A stretch of DNA of 64,000 nucleotides. Origin: JBEKCB01 sp052139675. GTDB taxonomy: Bacteria > Planctomycetota > Brocadiia > CAIUPP01. The notes beneath the pieces are model-generated. The model had not been told where the DNA came from. It saw only the letters and a list, made by a program, of their open reading frames with translations, and searched no databases. Position numbers and translations under genes: made by a program. Positions within the stretch are counted from its first letter, which is position 1. Each line of letters starts with the position of its first letter. Location of the stretch: positions 1 through 64,000 of the forward strand of contig JBKQWE010000071.1 in the NCBI GenBank assembly GCA_052139675.1, read 5' to 3'. Positions 32,240 to 40,878 of the stretch are shown here, piece by piece.

Positions 32240-34103
32240 GAATGTCCTGGAATTAGCACGGGAACGCCGGCGAACCGGTGACGTGACGGGGGCCTATGCG
32301 GCCTTGCGTCAAGCCGTGGTCACGGGACCCGAGACGTACGGTTTCCTCGCCAAGGCCGCGGAACTGTTCGACCGATTGCACAAGCAGTCTCCACCTCCGG
32401 GCATCAGTCGCGCGTGTCGGGTCGCGTACCTCTCTAATCACACCGTCTTGTTCCACCTGCCGATCTTGCGGGTGCTGGCCTGGTCGGAAGGCTTGGCGCT
32501 GGAAATCTACACGTCTCCCTACGGGGCGCTCACCCAAGAGGTGATGAAGCCGACCTCCGGATTATACGCGTTTTCGCCGGAGCTCGTTCTGTTCGCCAAC
32601 CAATGGCGCGACTCGAATCTCCCCGCTCTGAGCAGCGATCCGGAGTCCACCGTGCAGAGGGTCTTGGACGGTCTGAAGGGACAATGGGACGCCGTGGTAA
32701 GCCGCCAACCGTGCCGGATCATCCAGCATAATTTCGACCTCCCGGCCTGGGAGGCCTTTGGCACCCTGAGCCAGAGACTCCGCGGGGGCCGGCAGGCCGT
32801 TCTGCGGGAATTGAATCTTCGGCTGGCCCAGATGGCGCCGCCGCAGGTCGCCATTCTCGATCAATCCCAGGTATCGGCCAACTTCGGAAGAGAGCGCTGG
32901 CAGGATGACCGCGCGTGGTATCTGGCCAAGCAGCACCCGGCCCACGAGGCCCTTCCGGCTCTCGCCAAAGCCCAATTGGCATTGATCCGCGCCGGGCTTG
33001 GCCTGACAAAGAAAGTGCTCGTCCTCGACTTGGACAATACGCTGTGGGGAGGTGTGATTGGCGAAGATGGCCTCGGGGGCATCCAGCTTGGCCCCCCGGA
33101 CTCCCGCGGCGAGGCCCATCAGGCATTGCAGCGGTATTGTCGCGAGTTGAAGGAGCGCGGAATTCTTCTGGCTGTCTGCAGCAAGAACGACGAACAGGAT
33201 GCGCGGTTGCCCTTCGACAGGCATGAAGCTTCTGTCCTGACACTGAACGATTTTGCCGCCTTCTTCGCCAACTGGAAGGACAAGGTGGACAACCTCCAAG
33301 CGATGGCGCGCAGACTGAACCTCGGGCTGGACAGCTTCGTATTCCTCGATGACAACCCCGCCGAGCGCGCCCACGTTCGCGCCCAACTGCCGATGGTCGC
33401 CGTGCCGGAGATCACCGATGACCCGGCGGAATTCATTCGCGTTCTGGCCGCGGGCCGATACTTCGAGGCCTGGAGCCTTTCCGAAGAAGACCGGCAGCGC
33501 ACCGAAAGCTATGCCGCCGACGCCCAGCGCGAACAACTGTTGCGCGGCGCGGCTTCCGAAGCGGAGTACCTGCGTGATCTGCATATGGTCTGCACCCACG
33601 GCTCATTCGATGAAGCGACGCTGCCGCGCGTGGCCCAGCTCGTGGGCAAGACCAATCAGTTCAACCTGACCTCGCGGCGTCACAGTCTCGAAGAACTGCG
33701 GCGCGTCAGCCAGAACGGGAAAAACTGGACACAGTGGTTCCGGTTGCGGGACCGGTTGGGTGATTCTGGTATCATCGGGGTGATCGTCGCGCTGGCCGAC
33801 GGTGACGACGCGTGGCGGATCGACACCTTGCTGATGAGTTGCCGGGTGATGGGACGCGGCATGGAGCAATTCATGGTTCAAACGCTCGTCGCTGAAGCGA
33901 AGAAGAGGCGAATTGACAAACTCGTCGGCTCGTACTGCCGCACTCCCAAGAATTCCGTCGTGGCTGACTTCTATGCCACGATCGGATTTCAACAGTTTTC
34001 CGCGACCGCCGCGGAAACGGTGTTTGTGTTGGCCCCTGGCACGGCGCAACCGCCCGCTTTGCCCATTGAAGACGCAACCTTGGCGTCGAGGAGACCATCA
34101 TGA
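32226..34103 (+). CDS. FkbH-like glyceryl-ACP synthase
   Basis: A 625-residue HAD-IIIC (FkbH-like) protein. Residues about 60-250 form an SGNH-like/TPR-associated N-domain (Y-L-S-N-H-T, then Q-H-N-F-D). Residues about 260-420 are the HAD phosphatase domain: V-L-V-L-D-L-D-N-T-L-W-G-G-V-I-G-E-D-G, C-S-K-N-D and F-L-D-D-N-P-A-E-R. The C-terminus (about 470-600) is a GNAT-like domain. Characterised FkbH enzymes dephosphorylate 1,3-bisphosphoglycerate and load D-glyceryl onto ACP. The start at 32226 overlaps the previous gene. Both ACPs are candidate acceptors. It signals a glyceryl-derived building block in this pathway. Confidence 0.9.
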   Translation: MPSAENVLELARERRRTGDVTGAYAALRQAVVTGPETYGFLAKAAELFDRLHKQSPPPGISRACRVAYLSNHTVLFHLPILRVLAWSEGLALEIYTSPYGALTQEVMKPTSGLYAFSPELVLFANQWRDSNLPALSSDPESTVQRVLDGLKGQWDAVVSRQPCRIIQHNFDLPAWEAFGTLSQRLRGGRQAVLRELNLRLAQMAPPQVAILDQSQVSANFGRERWQDDRAWYLAKQHPAHEALPALAKAQLALIRAGLGLTKKVLVLDLDNTLWGGVIGEDGLGGIQLGPPDSRGEAHQALQRYCRELKERGILLAVCSKNDEQDARLPFDRHEASVLTLNDFAAFFANWKDKVDNLQAMARRLNLGLDSFVFLDDNPAERAHVRAQLPMVAVPEITDDPAEFIRVLAAGRYFEAWSLSEEDRQRTESYAADAQREQLLRGAASEAEYLRDLHMVCTHGSFDEATLPRVAQLVGKTNQFNLTSRRHSLEELRRVSQNGKNWTQWFRLRDRLGDSGIIGVIVALADGDDAWRIDTLLMSCRVMGRGMEQFMVQTLVAEAKKRRIDKLVGSYCRTPKNSVVADFYATIGFQQFSATAAETVFVLAPGTAQPPALPIEDATLASRRPS

Positions 34104-34930
34104 CTACGCCCACCCGCGAGAAACCGGAGACCCCGGAAGAGGTCAAGTTGACCCGAGCGTCGTTCCGCCGGTACCTCGCCACTTCCAACCGGCGGGTGCC
34201 GCGGGCGGTTCGCTGGCTTTACCGGCGCGTGAACAACTTCAGTGTGCCCGCGCCGCGCCTCGTGGTGAAGCCGATGTTGTGGGGGTATCTCGTGTTGCGG
34301 TTTCTGGTGTTCTTTTTCAGGCGCGTGTTCATCGCGGAGCCGCTCTTCAAGGCGTACTGCAAGCGCTACGGACGAAACCTGCGCACCGACATCTACGTTC
34401 ACTGGGTCATGGGCAAAGGGGACATCATCCTCGGTGATAACGTGCTGGTCGATGGAAAATGCTCCTTTTCTTTTGCCCATCGTTTCGTGGACCGGCCCGT
34501 GCTGGAGATCGGCGACGGAACCGGCATCGGCCATAATTGCTCGTTTACCGTTGCCAAGCGCATCACGATCGGACGTAACTGTGGACTTGCGTCCGGTTGT
34601 TGGATTTTGGATTCGAGCGGACACTCGGTGGGCGCGGCCGAACGGATCGCGGACGCGAAGACGCACACCTGGAAACCGCCGTCCGCGGACGACGTGCATG
34701 AAGTCGTCATCGGCGATAATGTCTGGATTGGCGGGCATTGCAGCATCTTTCCGGGGGTCACCATCGGTGAGGGCAGCATCATCTCGGCCGGCTCGGTGGT
34801 CCGGATACAAGTCCCCCCGTATTCCTTGGTCGCCGGCAACCCGGGCAAGATCATCTGCAAAGTGCCGGGCGCTCCCAAGGTCACCGATTCTCAACCGCCG
34901 GCCCCGCCCGCTGAATCCCGCTCGCCGTAA
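34100..34930 (+). CDS. Left-handed beta-helix (hexapeptide) acyltransferase
   Basis: A 276-residue protein. N-terminal residues 20-100 include a hydrophobic segment (G-Y-L-V-L-R-F-L-V-F-F-F) that may associate with the membrane. Residues about 110-245 have hexapeptide repeats of the type I-G-D-G-T-G-I-G-H-N-C, I-G-D-N-V-W-I-G-G-H-C-S-I-F-P-G-V-T-I-G, as in WbbJ/NodL acetyltransferases. Its start overlaps the FkbH stop (ATGA). As the last gene of the operon it is a good candidate for transferring the assembled acyl group to a sugar hydroxyl or amine; a plain acetyltransferase role is equally possible. Confidence 0.85.
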   Translation: MTTPTREKPETPEEVKLTRASFRRYLATSNRRVPRAVRWLYRRVNNFSVPAPRLVVKPMLWGYLVLRFLVFFFRRVFIAEPLFKAYCKRYGRNLRTDIYVHWVMGKGDIILGDNVLVDGKCSFSFAHRFVDRPVLEIGDGTGIGHNCSFTVAKRITIGRNCGLASGCWILDSSGHSVGAAERIADAKTHTWKPPSADDVHEVVIGDNVWIGGHCSIFPGVTIGEGSIISAGSVVRIQVPPYSLVAGNPGKIICKVPGAPKVTDSQPPAPPAESRSP

Positions 34931-34938
34931 TTGCGTTT

Positions 34939-35700
34939 CTATTGTGCGGTATATCCGCCATCGACGGTCAAGACGGTGCCCGTAATCCATCTGCCCGTAT
35001 CGGCCAGCAGAAAGGCAATCGCGTGGGCAATGTCCTCGGGTTCGCCCGGTCCCAGCGGATGCAGCGCGATAATCCGTGCCTCTTGCTCCGGATCCCAGGC
35101 CCCGGCGACTTGGGCATACATCGGCGTCCGCACAAATCCGGGCGCCACACAGTTCACGCGGATTCGTTTCGGCGCCAGTTCGAGGGCCATCGAACGGGCC
35201 ATGCCGATCAGGGCGGCTTTGGACATCGAATAGCCCACGATGGTCGGTGACCCGACGATCGCCATGACGGAAGAAATGAAAACAATTGAACCGTGATCAC
35301 CCGCGTAAACTTTCCGGCTCTGAAAAGCCCGTGCCAGGGCGAGCGCGGCTTCCGTGTTCACCGCCAGAACGTCCCGGTAGCTTTCAGGGGTCAGAACACG
35401 GAGCGGCGCAGTACAAGGCATCCCGGCGGCATGGACAATTCCATGCAGGGGGCCCCATTGTTCCGCCAATTTCGGCAGCCACTCCGGAATACTTCCAATG
35501 TCCCGCAAGTCGCAACGGTGGAGCGTGTGTCCACCCCCCTCCAGAGACGCCACCGTCTGCTCCAGGCCTTCCCGATTCTGATCCACGGCCGCCACACTCC
35601 CTGACAAGCGGCTCACCAGGACGGCGGTGGCCCGTCCGATGCCGGATGCGGCCCCGGTGATCAAGATACGGCGGCCATCCAAGTTCAAAGGATAATGCAT
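34939..35700 (-). CDS. Short-chain dehydrogenase/reductase, convergent to the operon
   Basis: A 253-residue classical SDR (T-G-A-A-S-G-I-G cofactor motif, F-I-S-S-V and Y-S-M-S-K active site, V-N-C-V-A-P-G-F-V, D-G-G-Y-T-A-Q end). It is close in style to the SDR at 26919, especially the N-terminal L-D-G-R-R-I-L-I-T-G and the D-G-G-Y-T-A ending, so the two may be paralogues with different chain or stereo preferences. I chose the ATG at 35700; a GTG at 35709 is possible. It ends eight bases from the acyltransferase stop. Confidence 0.88.
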   Translation of the reverse strand: MHYPLNLDGRRILITGAASGIGRATAVLVSRLSGSVAAVDQNREGLEQTVASLEGGGHTLHRCDLRDIGSIPEWLPKLAEQWGPLHGIVHAAGMPCTAPLRVLTPESYRDVLAVNTEAALALARAFQSRKVYAGDHGSIVFISSVMAIVGSPTIVGYSMSKAALIGMARSMALELAPKRIRVNCVAPGFVRTPMYAQVAGAWDPEQEARIIALHPLGPGEPEDIAHAIAFLLADTGRWITGTVLTVDGGYTAQ

Positions 35701-36281
35701 ACCCCTCACATGCTCCTCTCATTTCGCAGAAGCGTCGGCTGCGAACCGTGGAGTCGAGTCGGCACCGCTGTGAATGGGTTGATCTGAATGCCCGGCTCCC
35801 GGCTCATGCCAAGGAACCGGCTGGCGCACGCATATCCGATCTTCCATGACCCACCCGGTCATGCCCCCTGTGGCCGAACGCGGATCGGACCAAAGTGGCG
35901 TATGAACGCCACCTCCTCCAAGGGTGCGGGCCAGTTGGGCACTGGCAGAAGACCGGTATACTGATCCAGAAGTCGGCGAACATCAACGATGGGAAATTGA
36001 ATTGCTGCAAGCATCAGGGTTCCCCAACAAGGCACCCTCTGACCGACGAAAGGCCAGAGGGTGTGGGCCTGCAGCAGAAAGCCGCTTTTGCAGGAGTTTA
36101 TCCCTATTGGCCCTTTTCCCGCGTTCCCCGCACGGTCCTATGCCGCCTTTGAGTCTGCGGGCATTCCTGCGTTTTGAGAGCTATCTTGACGACTCGCCCG
36201 TGCACTGTCAAGCCGGAAGCATTGATCCCTGCTGCGAAAACCCGTGCCCTTTCGAGCGCAACCGGCGGCCGCGCTCTTCAG
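35701..36281. other. Gene-poor gap
   Basis: No convincing gene on either strand. It contains a 9-bp hairpin (CACCCTCTG at 36033-36041 with 36055-36063). Short reading frames here lack family resemblance. The gap marks the change from the lower-GC acyl-assembly operon to the polysaccharide enzymes. Confidence 0.5.
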
Positions 36282-37796
36282 CTATCGAAACAAGATATCT
36301 TTGGTGTGCCCGCTGATTTCCACCTCGGGGGAATCGTATCGCGCCATCCTGCCGTGGCGGACGACGTTTTCAAAGAGGACGTTTTCGACGGGGTGTTCCG
36401 CGTCCGGACCGTGGACCCTGATTCTCCCGTAACTGCCCAGGAGATCTCCAGTCACAAAGACGTTCCTGAACACGCAGTTCCGGATCGTTCCGGGCGTCGG
36501 CTTCTTCGCCCATGGAGTCGCTTTCGGCACGACCTCGATGACCCACTCCTGGCCTTCATGGTGGATCTGGATATCCTCGAACAGAACGTTCTCGATCGGC
36601 ATATCCTCGCCCGGTTGGAGGGAAATGCACGTGGGGAGATCGTCGCCGCTGCTCCCGCTGCCGCTCCCGCTCCCGTAGCTCGTCATGTAATGGAGAACCT
36701 GGATGTCCTTGAACGTCAGATTGCGGAAAGCTTCGGCCCTGCATTCGGCCCCGATTCGCCACACGTGCGCGCGGTCGTTCCATAGCGAGGTCCGCCTGAT
36801 GAGGACGTTATCCACGGCCTGGTTCCCCGCGTAGCCGAGGCCCTTGATCGCAATGCAGTCGTCCTCGCTCCGGACGAAGCAGTCCTCCACGAGCACGTCG
36901 CGCGTGTTGCAGATGTCAATCCCGTCGTTGTTCAGGCAGCGCACCGCGACGATTTTGACGTTTCGGACCGTCACGTCCCTGCCGCCCCTCATCCACAGGT
37001 TGTAGCCCCAGCTGTCCTTGATGATGATTCCCTCGACGAGGACCTTCTCGCAGGCGTCGAGATCAACCGGGGCGCGGGTCGGCCCCTTGTGCCGCTCGTA
37101 GTCCGATCCGTCCAGAATACCGCGGCCCAGGATCTTCACATTCCTGCCTTTTACGTGAACGCCGCCTTTCACCACGGCTCCGCCGGCGATGTACAGCGCC
37201 TCGTTGTCGCCCAGTTCTATAGCGCCCGCCTGGTGGAGGCCCGGGCCGAAGTACTTCACCCCCGCGTCGCCCGGACTCGGAGAGGAGGCTTCAATCGGAT
37301 TGGCAAAGAGGAGCAGCGGACCGTGCTTTCCATCGGGCTCGATGGAGAGCTGGCACGGAGCGGCCGGCAGCATGAACCTCATCACGCCCCTGAGCGTGTT
37401 CGGGTTGGCGGGGACGGGATAGGGTCTGACTCCCTTTGATTCGGGCCGAATGACCACGTCCCTGAGCCACTGCCGCGGCGATTCGACCTCGACCTCCACG
37501 CTTCCTGAGAAATCGAAGTACGCGAAGGAATAAGGGCCGCCGAACGGGGGCGAGTAATTCTGCTCATAGACTTTCCCGCGGTAGACGGGCACCGGAGCGC
37601 CGTTGACCTTGATCAGATAGTCGTCCGAAAGCTCCACCCCTTCCGGAGCCTGATAGACCACGATGTTTCCGGCGGGCATTGCAGAGGCCTCCTTTTTCTG
37701 CGGTTCTTCGCTCCCAGGCGTCGCGTCTGCCGCAGCGGACAGGCGCGCCGAGGCCGCCACGACGATAGCCGCCAGGAAAAGCCATGTTCTTCGCAT
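36282..37796 (-). CDS. Secreted GH28-like pectin-lyase-fold protein
   Basis: A 504-residue protein with signal peptide (M-R-R-T-W-L-F-L-A-A-I-V-V-A-A onward) and a right-handed beta-helix. The GH28-type motifs N-D-G-I-D and S-E-D-D-C-I-A-I-K supply the catalytic aspartates of polygalacturonases; the R-I-G-A-E-C that follows takes the place of the usual G-H-G/RIK region. The N-terminal 150 residues form a beta-sandwich. It probably cleaves a uronate- or rhamnose-type polysaccharide outside the cytoplasm. A G-S-G-S-G-S-G-S-S-G linker interrupts one coil near residue 360. Start chosen at ATG 37796. It is just downstream of the heparinase-like gene on the same strand. Confidence 0.82.
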   Translation of the reverse strand: MRRTWLFLAAIVVAASARLSAAADATPGSEEPQKKEASAMPAGNIVVYQAPEGVELSDDYLIKVNGAPVPVYRGKVYEQNYSPPFGGPYSFAYFDFSGSVEVEVESPRQWLRDVVIRPESKGVRPYPVPANPNTLRGVMRFMLPAAPCQLSIEPDGKHGPLLLFANPIEASSPSPGDAGVKYFGPGLHQAGAIELGDNEALYIAGGAVVKGGVHVKGRNVKILGRGILDGSDYERHKGPTRAPVDLDACEKVLVEGIIIKDSWGYNLWMRGGRDVTVRNVKIVAVRCLNNDGIDICNTRDVLVEDCFVRSEDDCIAIKGLGYAGNQAVDNVLIRRTSLWNDRAHVWRIGAECRAEAFRNLTFKDIQVLHYMTSYGSGSGSGSSGDDLPTCISLQPGEDMPIENVLFEDIQIHHEGQEWVIEVVPKATPWAKKPTPGTIRNCVFRNVFVTGDLLGSYGRIRVHGPDAEHPVENVLFENVVRHGRMARYDSPEVEISGHTKDILFR

Positions 37797-37839
37797 TGCT
37801 CCGGCGCCTCCTGTTCCCAAAAGCCCGGAAGCTGCCCCC

Positions 37840-37886
37840 AGTGCTTACTGGCGGAAATAGGACGCCTATTTCCGCCAGTAAGCACT
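37840..37886. repeat. Stop-codon palindrome, copy 2
   Basis: A perfect 20-bp inverted repeat (37840-37859 and 37867-37886; loop GGACGCC). The stop codon of the heparinase-like gene (TAG on the minus strand, 37885-37887) is built from the outer bases. Relative to copy 1 at 25249-25299, each differing base in one arm is matched by the complementary change in the other arm, so pairing is conserved. Confidence 0.85.
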
Positions 37887-39963
37887 ACTTGACCGTGATC
37901 TTCGCCGGGCCTGGGGCGCCGGCCTCGGGCTGGAAGGGTTTGAGGTCCAGTTGCACCGTCTCAGCCTGGCCGGTGGACCAGGCCAGCGCGAAGCGGATGG
38001 TATCGCCGTTGCAGGAAGCGGCCTTGACCTCGGGTGGCTCTTCGCGGTCACTCAGGGGGATCAGCAGGTTTACGAGCCGCGCCGCCTTCGCGGGCTGTTT
38101 CATCGTCAACGTCAACTGATAGCCGCGCAGCACGGGCTTTTTCTCGCCGACCCCTTCGCCGGCGTCAACGGTGCTCGGTCCGGCCGCCGGCTCGGTGGCC
38201 GCGCCGCCGAGGGTGAGCACTGCCAGGCCGGACTTGGGGAGGCGAGCGACCTGCGCTGCGCCTTCCGGTTTGAACTCGCCATCGGCATGGCAGATCCAGG
38301 TCAGCGCATGCTCCGCCGGCGCCGCCATCTCGTCAACGACCAGCAGCCAGCGCTTGGTCATGAGCAGGCTCCGGCGCAGGTTAAGGTCGTGGGCCACGCG
38401 ATCGTAGACCGCGCCGAATTCGCCCGAGGCGAAGCCGTAGTCGTCGGCCAGATAAACGCGGTCAATGCGGGCCTCGTTGAGCTTCTCGTAGGGAAAGCCG
38501 TTCGCGTTCCAATACGATCCGTCTGAGGCCTGACCCTGGCCGTCCACCAGCAGGGTGTTCTGATCGCGCGTCCACTTGCGGCTGGTGTAGCCGGTGCCGG
38601 TGGCGAGGTAGGCCCCCTTGCCGTACATCCAGAAGCCGCCGATATCGGCGTGCGAGTGGCCGGGATCCATGCCCCAGTCCTTCATCTGCGCCAGTTTGGC
38701 GAGCGCCATGTGCCCCTCAGCCGGACCGCAGCGGAACAGAAAGCAGGTGGCGTCCTCGCCCCAGCCCGAGCGCCAAGCGATGACGTCGTGGTCGGTGAAA
38801 TGGAAGTAGGGCTTGATCTGATCGAGCGGCGTCGGCGGCACCGTCGGATCGAACCACAGGAAGGCCACGGACGGATAATCGCTCTCAGCCTTGTGGGCCT
38901 GGCACAGGTCGGCGGCGGCGCGGGCGGCGCCGCTTCGCAAGACTGACGCCTCGTCCCAGAGCATGTCGAAGTTGTTGGGCGATACGTTCGTGCGCTTCGC
39001 GCCGGTCCACCTGCCGGCGTCGCCGATGTCGAACGCATACGGCCCTCCCGGCAGGCTCAGATAAAGGGGAAACTTCCAGCCGTCGCGGAGGGCCGGCAGA
39101 TTCAAGGCCTTCTCGCCGGTGGCCCGGGCGATGAGATCAGCGTAGCGGACATGCCAGTGCAGGGCGTAGCTCCAGTAACCGACGCCCTCGAAGTAGTAAC
39201 CGTCGTCGCCGAGGGTGTAGCGGCAGCGCCGCATGGCGGCATAGGCGTGCTTCAGCCAGTTGTCCGCTTCGGGCACGTCGCCGAGCAGAGCCAGCGCGCC
39301 GGCCGCCAGGGCCGTTGCGGGAATGAAGGTGTGATTCTGGTCGAAGGTGAACCGTTCCCTGCCGGACGTCGGATCGAAGCTGTCGGAAATCGCCTTGACA
39401 TGCCTCGCCAGGCCGTCGCGGATGATCGCACGGTCGGTCGGGGCGAGGTCGTTGTAGAGCATGTCGTAGGCCAGGGCGATGTGGTAAAGGTACCACGAGG
39501 CCTCCAGGTCGAGGTTCGGGCGGTAGTCGTTGCCCCAGAGCGGCTCGCGGGCATGGGCGACCATCCAGGTGGCGGCGCCGTCGAGATAGCGTTTCTCCCC
39601 GGTGACGAGGTAAGCGAGGGCTCCGGACTCGGCGCGCTCGATGCGCCAATAGTACCTGCCGCTCGTGATCTCCTCAGGCGTCGGCGGTGCTGCGGCGAGG
39701 AGCTTGGCGCTGGCCAGCACCGCCGCCCAGAGCTCCGGCTGCGCCTCAGCCTTCTTTTTGAGCGCCGTAACGTCCTCGGCGGCGAACAAGAGCCGGGGGT
39801 GCTTGGCCGCATATCCCGGCACGAGCGGCACCGCAATAGTCTTCAGGTCGTCGGCCAGCGTCAACCCGGGCATTGCCGAAGCCTGCCCATAAACCAGATT
39901 CCCGGCGACGAGCAGCGCTGTCACCGACATGACCGGCAGGAGTGTCTTGAGTGTCGCGTTCAT
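37885..39963 (-). CDS. Secreted heparinase II/III-like polysaccharide lyase
   Basis: A 692-residue protein with a signal peptide ending near G-Q-A-S-A. Residues about 50-370 form an (alpha/alpha) toroid (H-P-R-L-L-F, then N-H-T-F-I-P-A-T, Y-F-E-G-V-G-Y-W). Residues about 400-690 are the heparinase II/III beta-sandwich domain with G-H-S-H-A-D-I-G-G-F and a W-x-x-D-Q-N-T-L-L-V-D-G segment. This architecture is that of heparinase II/III and alginate-lyase families; it would degrade an acidic polysaccharide in the periplasm or outside. Start ATG at 39963. A strong promoter lies at 40038-40066. Confidence 0.85.
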   Translation of the reverse strand: MNATLKTLLPVMSVTALLVAGNLVYGQASAMPGLTLADDLKTIAVPLVPGYAAKHPRLLFAAEDVTALKKKAEAQPELWAAVLASAKLLAAAPPTPEEITSGRYYWRIERAESGALAYLVTGEKRYLDGAATWMVAHAREPLWGNDYRPNLDLEASWYLYHIALAYDMLYNDLAPTDRAIIRDGLARHVKAISDSFDPTSGRERFTFDQNHTFIPATALAAGALALLGDVPEADNWLKHAYAAMRRCRYTLGDDGYYFEGVGYWSYALHWHVRYADLIARATGEKALNLPALRDGWKFPLYLSLPGGPYAFDIGDAGRWTGAKRTNVSPNNFDMLWDEASVLRSGAARAAADLCQAHKAESDYPSVAFLWFDPTVPPTPLDQIKPYFHFTDHDVIAWRSGWGEDATCFLFRCGPAEGHMALAKLAQMKDWGMDPGHSHADIGGFWMYGKGAYLATGTGYTSRKWTRDQNTLLVDGQGQASDGSYWNANGFPYEKLNEARIDRVYLADDYGFASGEFGAVYDRVAHDLNLRRSLLMTKRWLLVVDEMAAPAEHALTWICHADGEFKPEGAAQVARLPKSGLAVLTLGGAATEPAAGPSTVDAGEGVGEKKPVLRGYQLTLTMKQPAKAARLVNLLIPLSDREEPPEVKAASCNGDTIRFALAWSTGQAETVQLDLKPFQPEAGAPGPAKITVK

Positions 39964-40037
39964 GTTTGTACGCTCGGCGTTTAAGTTGCGCGGAACTTGT
40001 CCATGCGCCCACATGACGGTCAGCCATCGAATGCCGC

Positions 40038-40066
40038 ATTCTGCGCCTCAGAATCCCGCTTGTCAA
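40038..40066 (-). promoter_or_regulatory. Promoter of the heparinase-like gene
   Basis: On the minus strand, TTGACA (40061-40066) and CAGAAT (40038-40043) are 17 bases apart. The spacer AGCGGGATTCTGAGGCG is almost the same as at 41918-41946, and the identity continues beyond both ends (about 40021-40075), indicating a shared regulatory module. Confidence 0.75.
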
Positions 40067-40150
40067 GGGGAATCGCGCGGGGAAAGAAGGCCCCAGCTCA
40101 GGCGGCTCGGACGACGGTGACAAAGGCGTGACGATGAACGACAACCTGAA

Positions 40151-40834
40151 TCATTCGATTCTGATTTCCGTGGCGCGCCTCGGCAGCGCTTGAAACAACA
40201 GAACGATGGGGGCCCACATCGGCCACATTATGGCAGCGGGCGCCATCATGAATCTGTACTCCCAAGCGTTGCGGATGACGCGGCCCTGAAGGTCAATGGG
40301 GTAACGTTTCCTGGAGAACTCTGGAACACGCCGGCGAATCCGCATCAGGTTCCCAACGGAAGGGAATGGAGCAAGGGCGAGTTCGAGGCGAGTCGTTTTC
40401 GTCAGTTCCCGCCTGCGCCACCCAGCGAGCAGCATGGATAGGACGCCAAAAGGAATGGCCCACAGAAATAGCTGCGCGCCGAACCCAACGTGAATTGCAA
40501 CGCCAAGAAATCCGGCCAGACTGAGTGCAGCGATTGACTGACGAACCGACCACCACCGCCGCCATGTCCGAGCGCACTCGATTTCAGCATCCGACTGGAG
40601 CAGAAGGAGCAGTCGGTTGAAGTAGTCCCATTCCTCCTTGCAGGCAACGATCTTGTGATCCTTCAAGTCGTCATAGTGCAGCCAGAGCGCCTGTCCGATT
40701 TCTTGCACCGTATCGTCCCGGGTAGAGTCCACTGCCTTCGAAATCGTGTCGTCGAACTCGAATGCGGCGATTCTCTCGTCCATGAAGGACTGAAGCGCTG
40801 ATGCGAGCCGATCACGAGCGTTGCGGTCAACCAT
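40151..40834 (-). CDS. Hypothetical membrane protein
   Basis: A 227-residue protein. Residues 1-95 are soluble, acidic and helical (A-F-E-F-D-D-T-I-S-K-A, then W-L-H-Y-D-D-L-K-D-H). Two closely spaced transmembrane helices follow at about 105-145 and one more near the C-terminus (about 205-222), with a basic stretch R-R-R-V-P-E-F-S-R-K between. Start chosen at ATG 40834. I do not recognise a named family. It follows the URO-D-like gene after about 45 bases on the same strand and may be co-transcribed. Confidence 0.7.
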   Translation of the reverse strand: MVDRNARDRLASALQSFMDERIAAFEFDDTISKAVDSTRDDTVQEIGQALWLHYDDLKDHKIVACKEEWDYFNRLLLLLQSDAEIECARTWRRWWSVRQSIAALSLAGFLGVAIHVGFGAQLFLWAIPFGVLSMLLAGWRRRELTKTTRLELALAPFPSVGNLMRIRRRVPEFSRKRYPIDLQGRVIRNAWEYRFMMAPAAIMWPMWAPIVLLFQALPRRATEIRIE

Positions 40835-40878
40835 GCGTTTCCTGCTTCGGTCGTGTGTTGGCCTTTTCTGCCGTCGCA

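Noticed and set aside
35895..36152. Small frames in the 35.7-36.3 kb gap
   Set aside because: No family resemblance, no ribosome sites, and overlapping frames on both strands.
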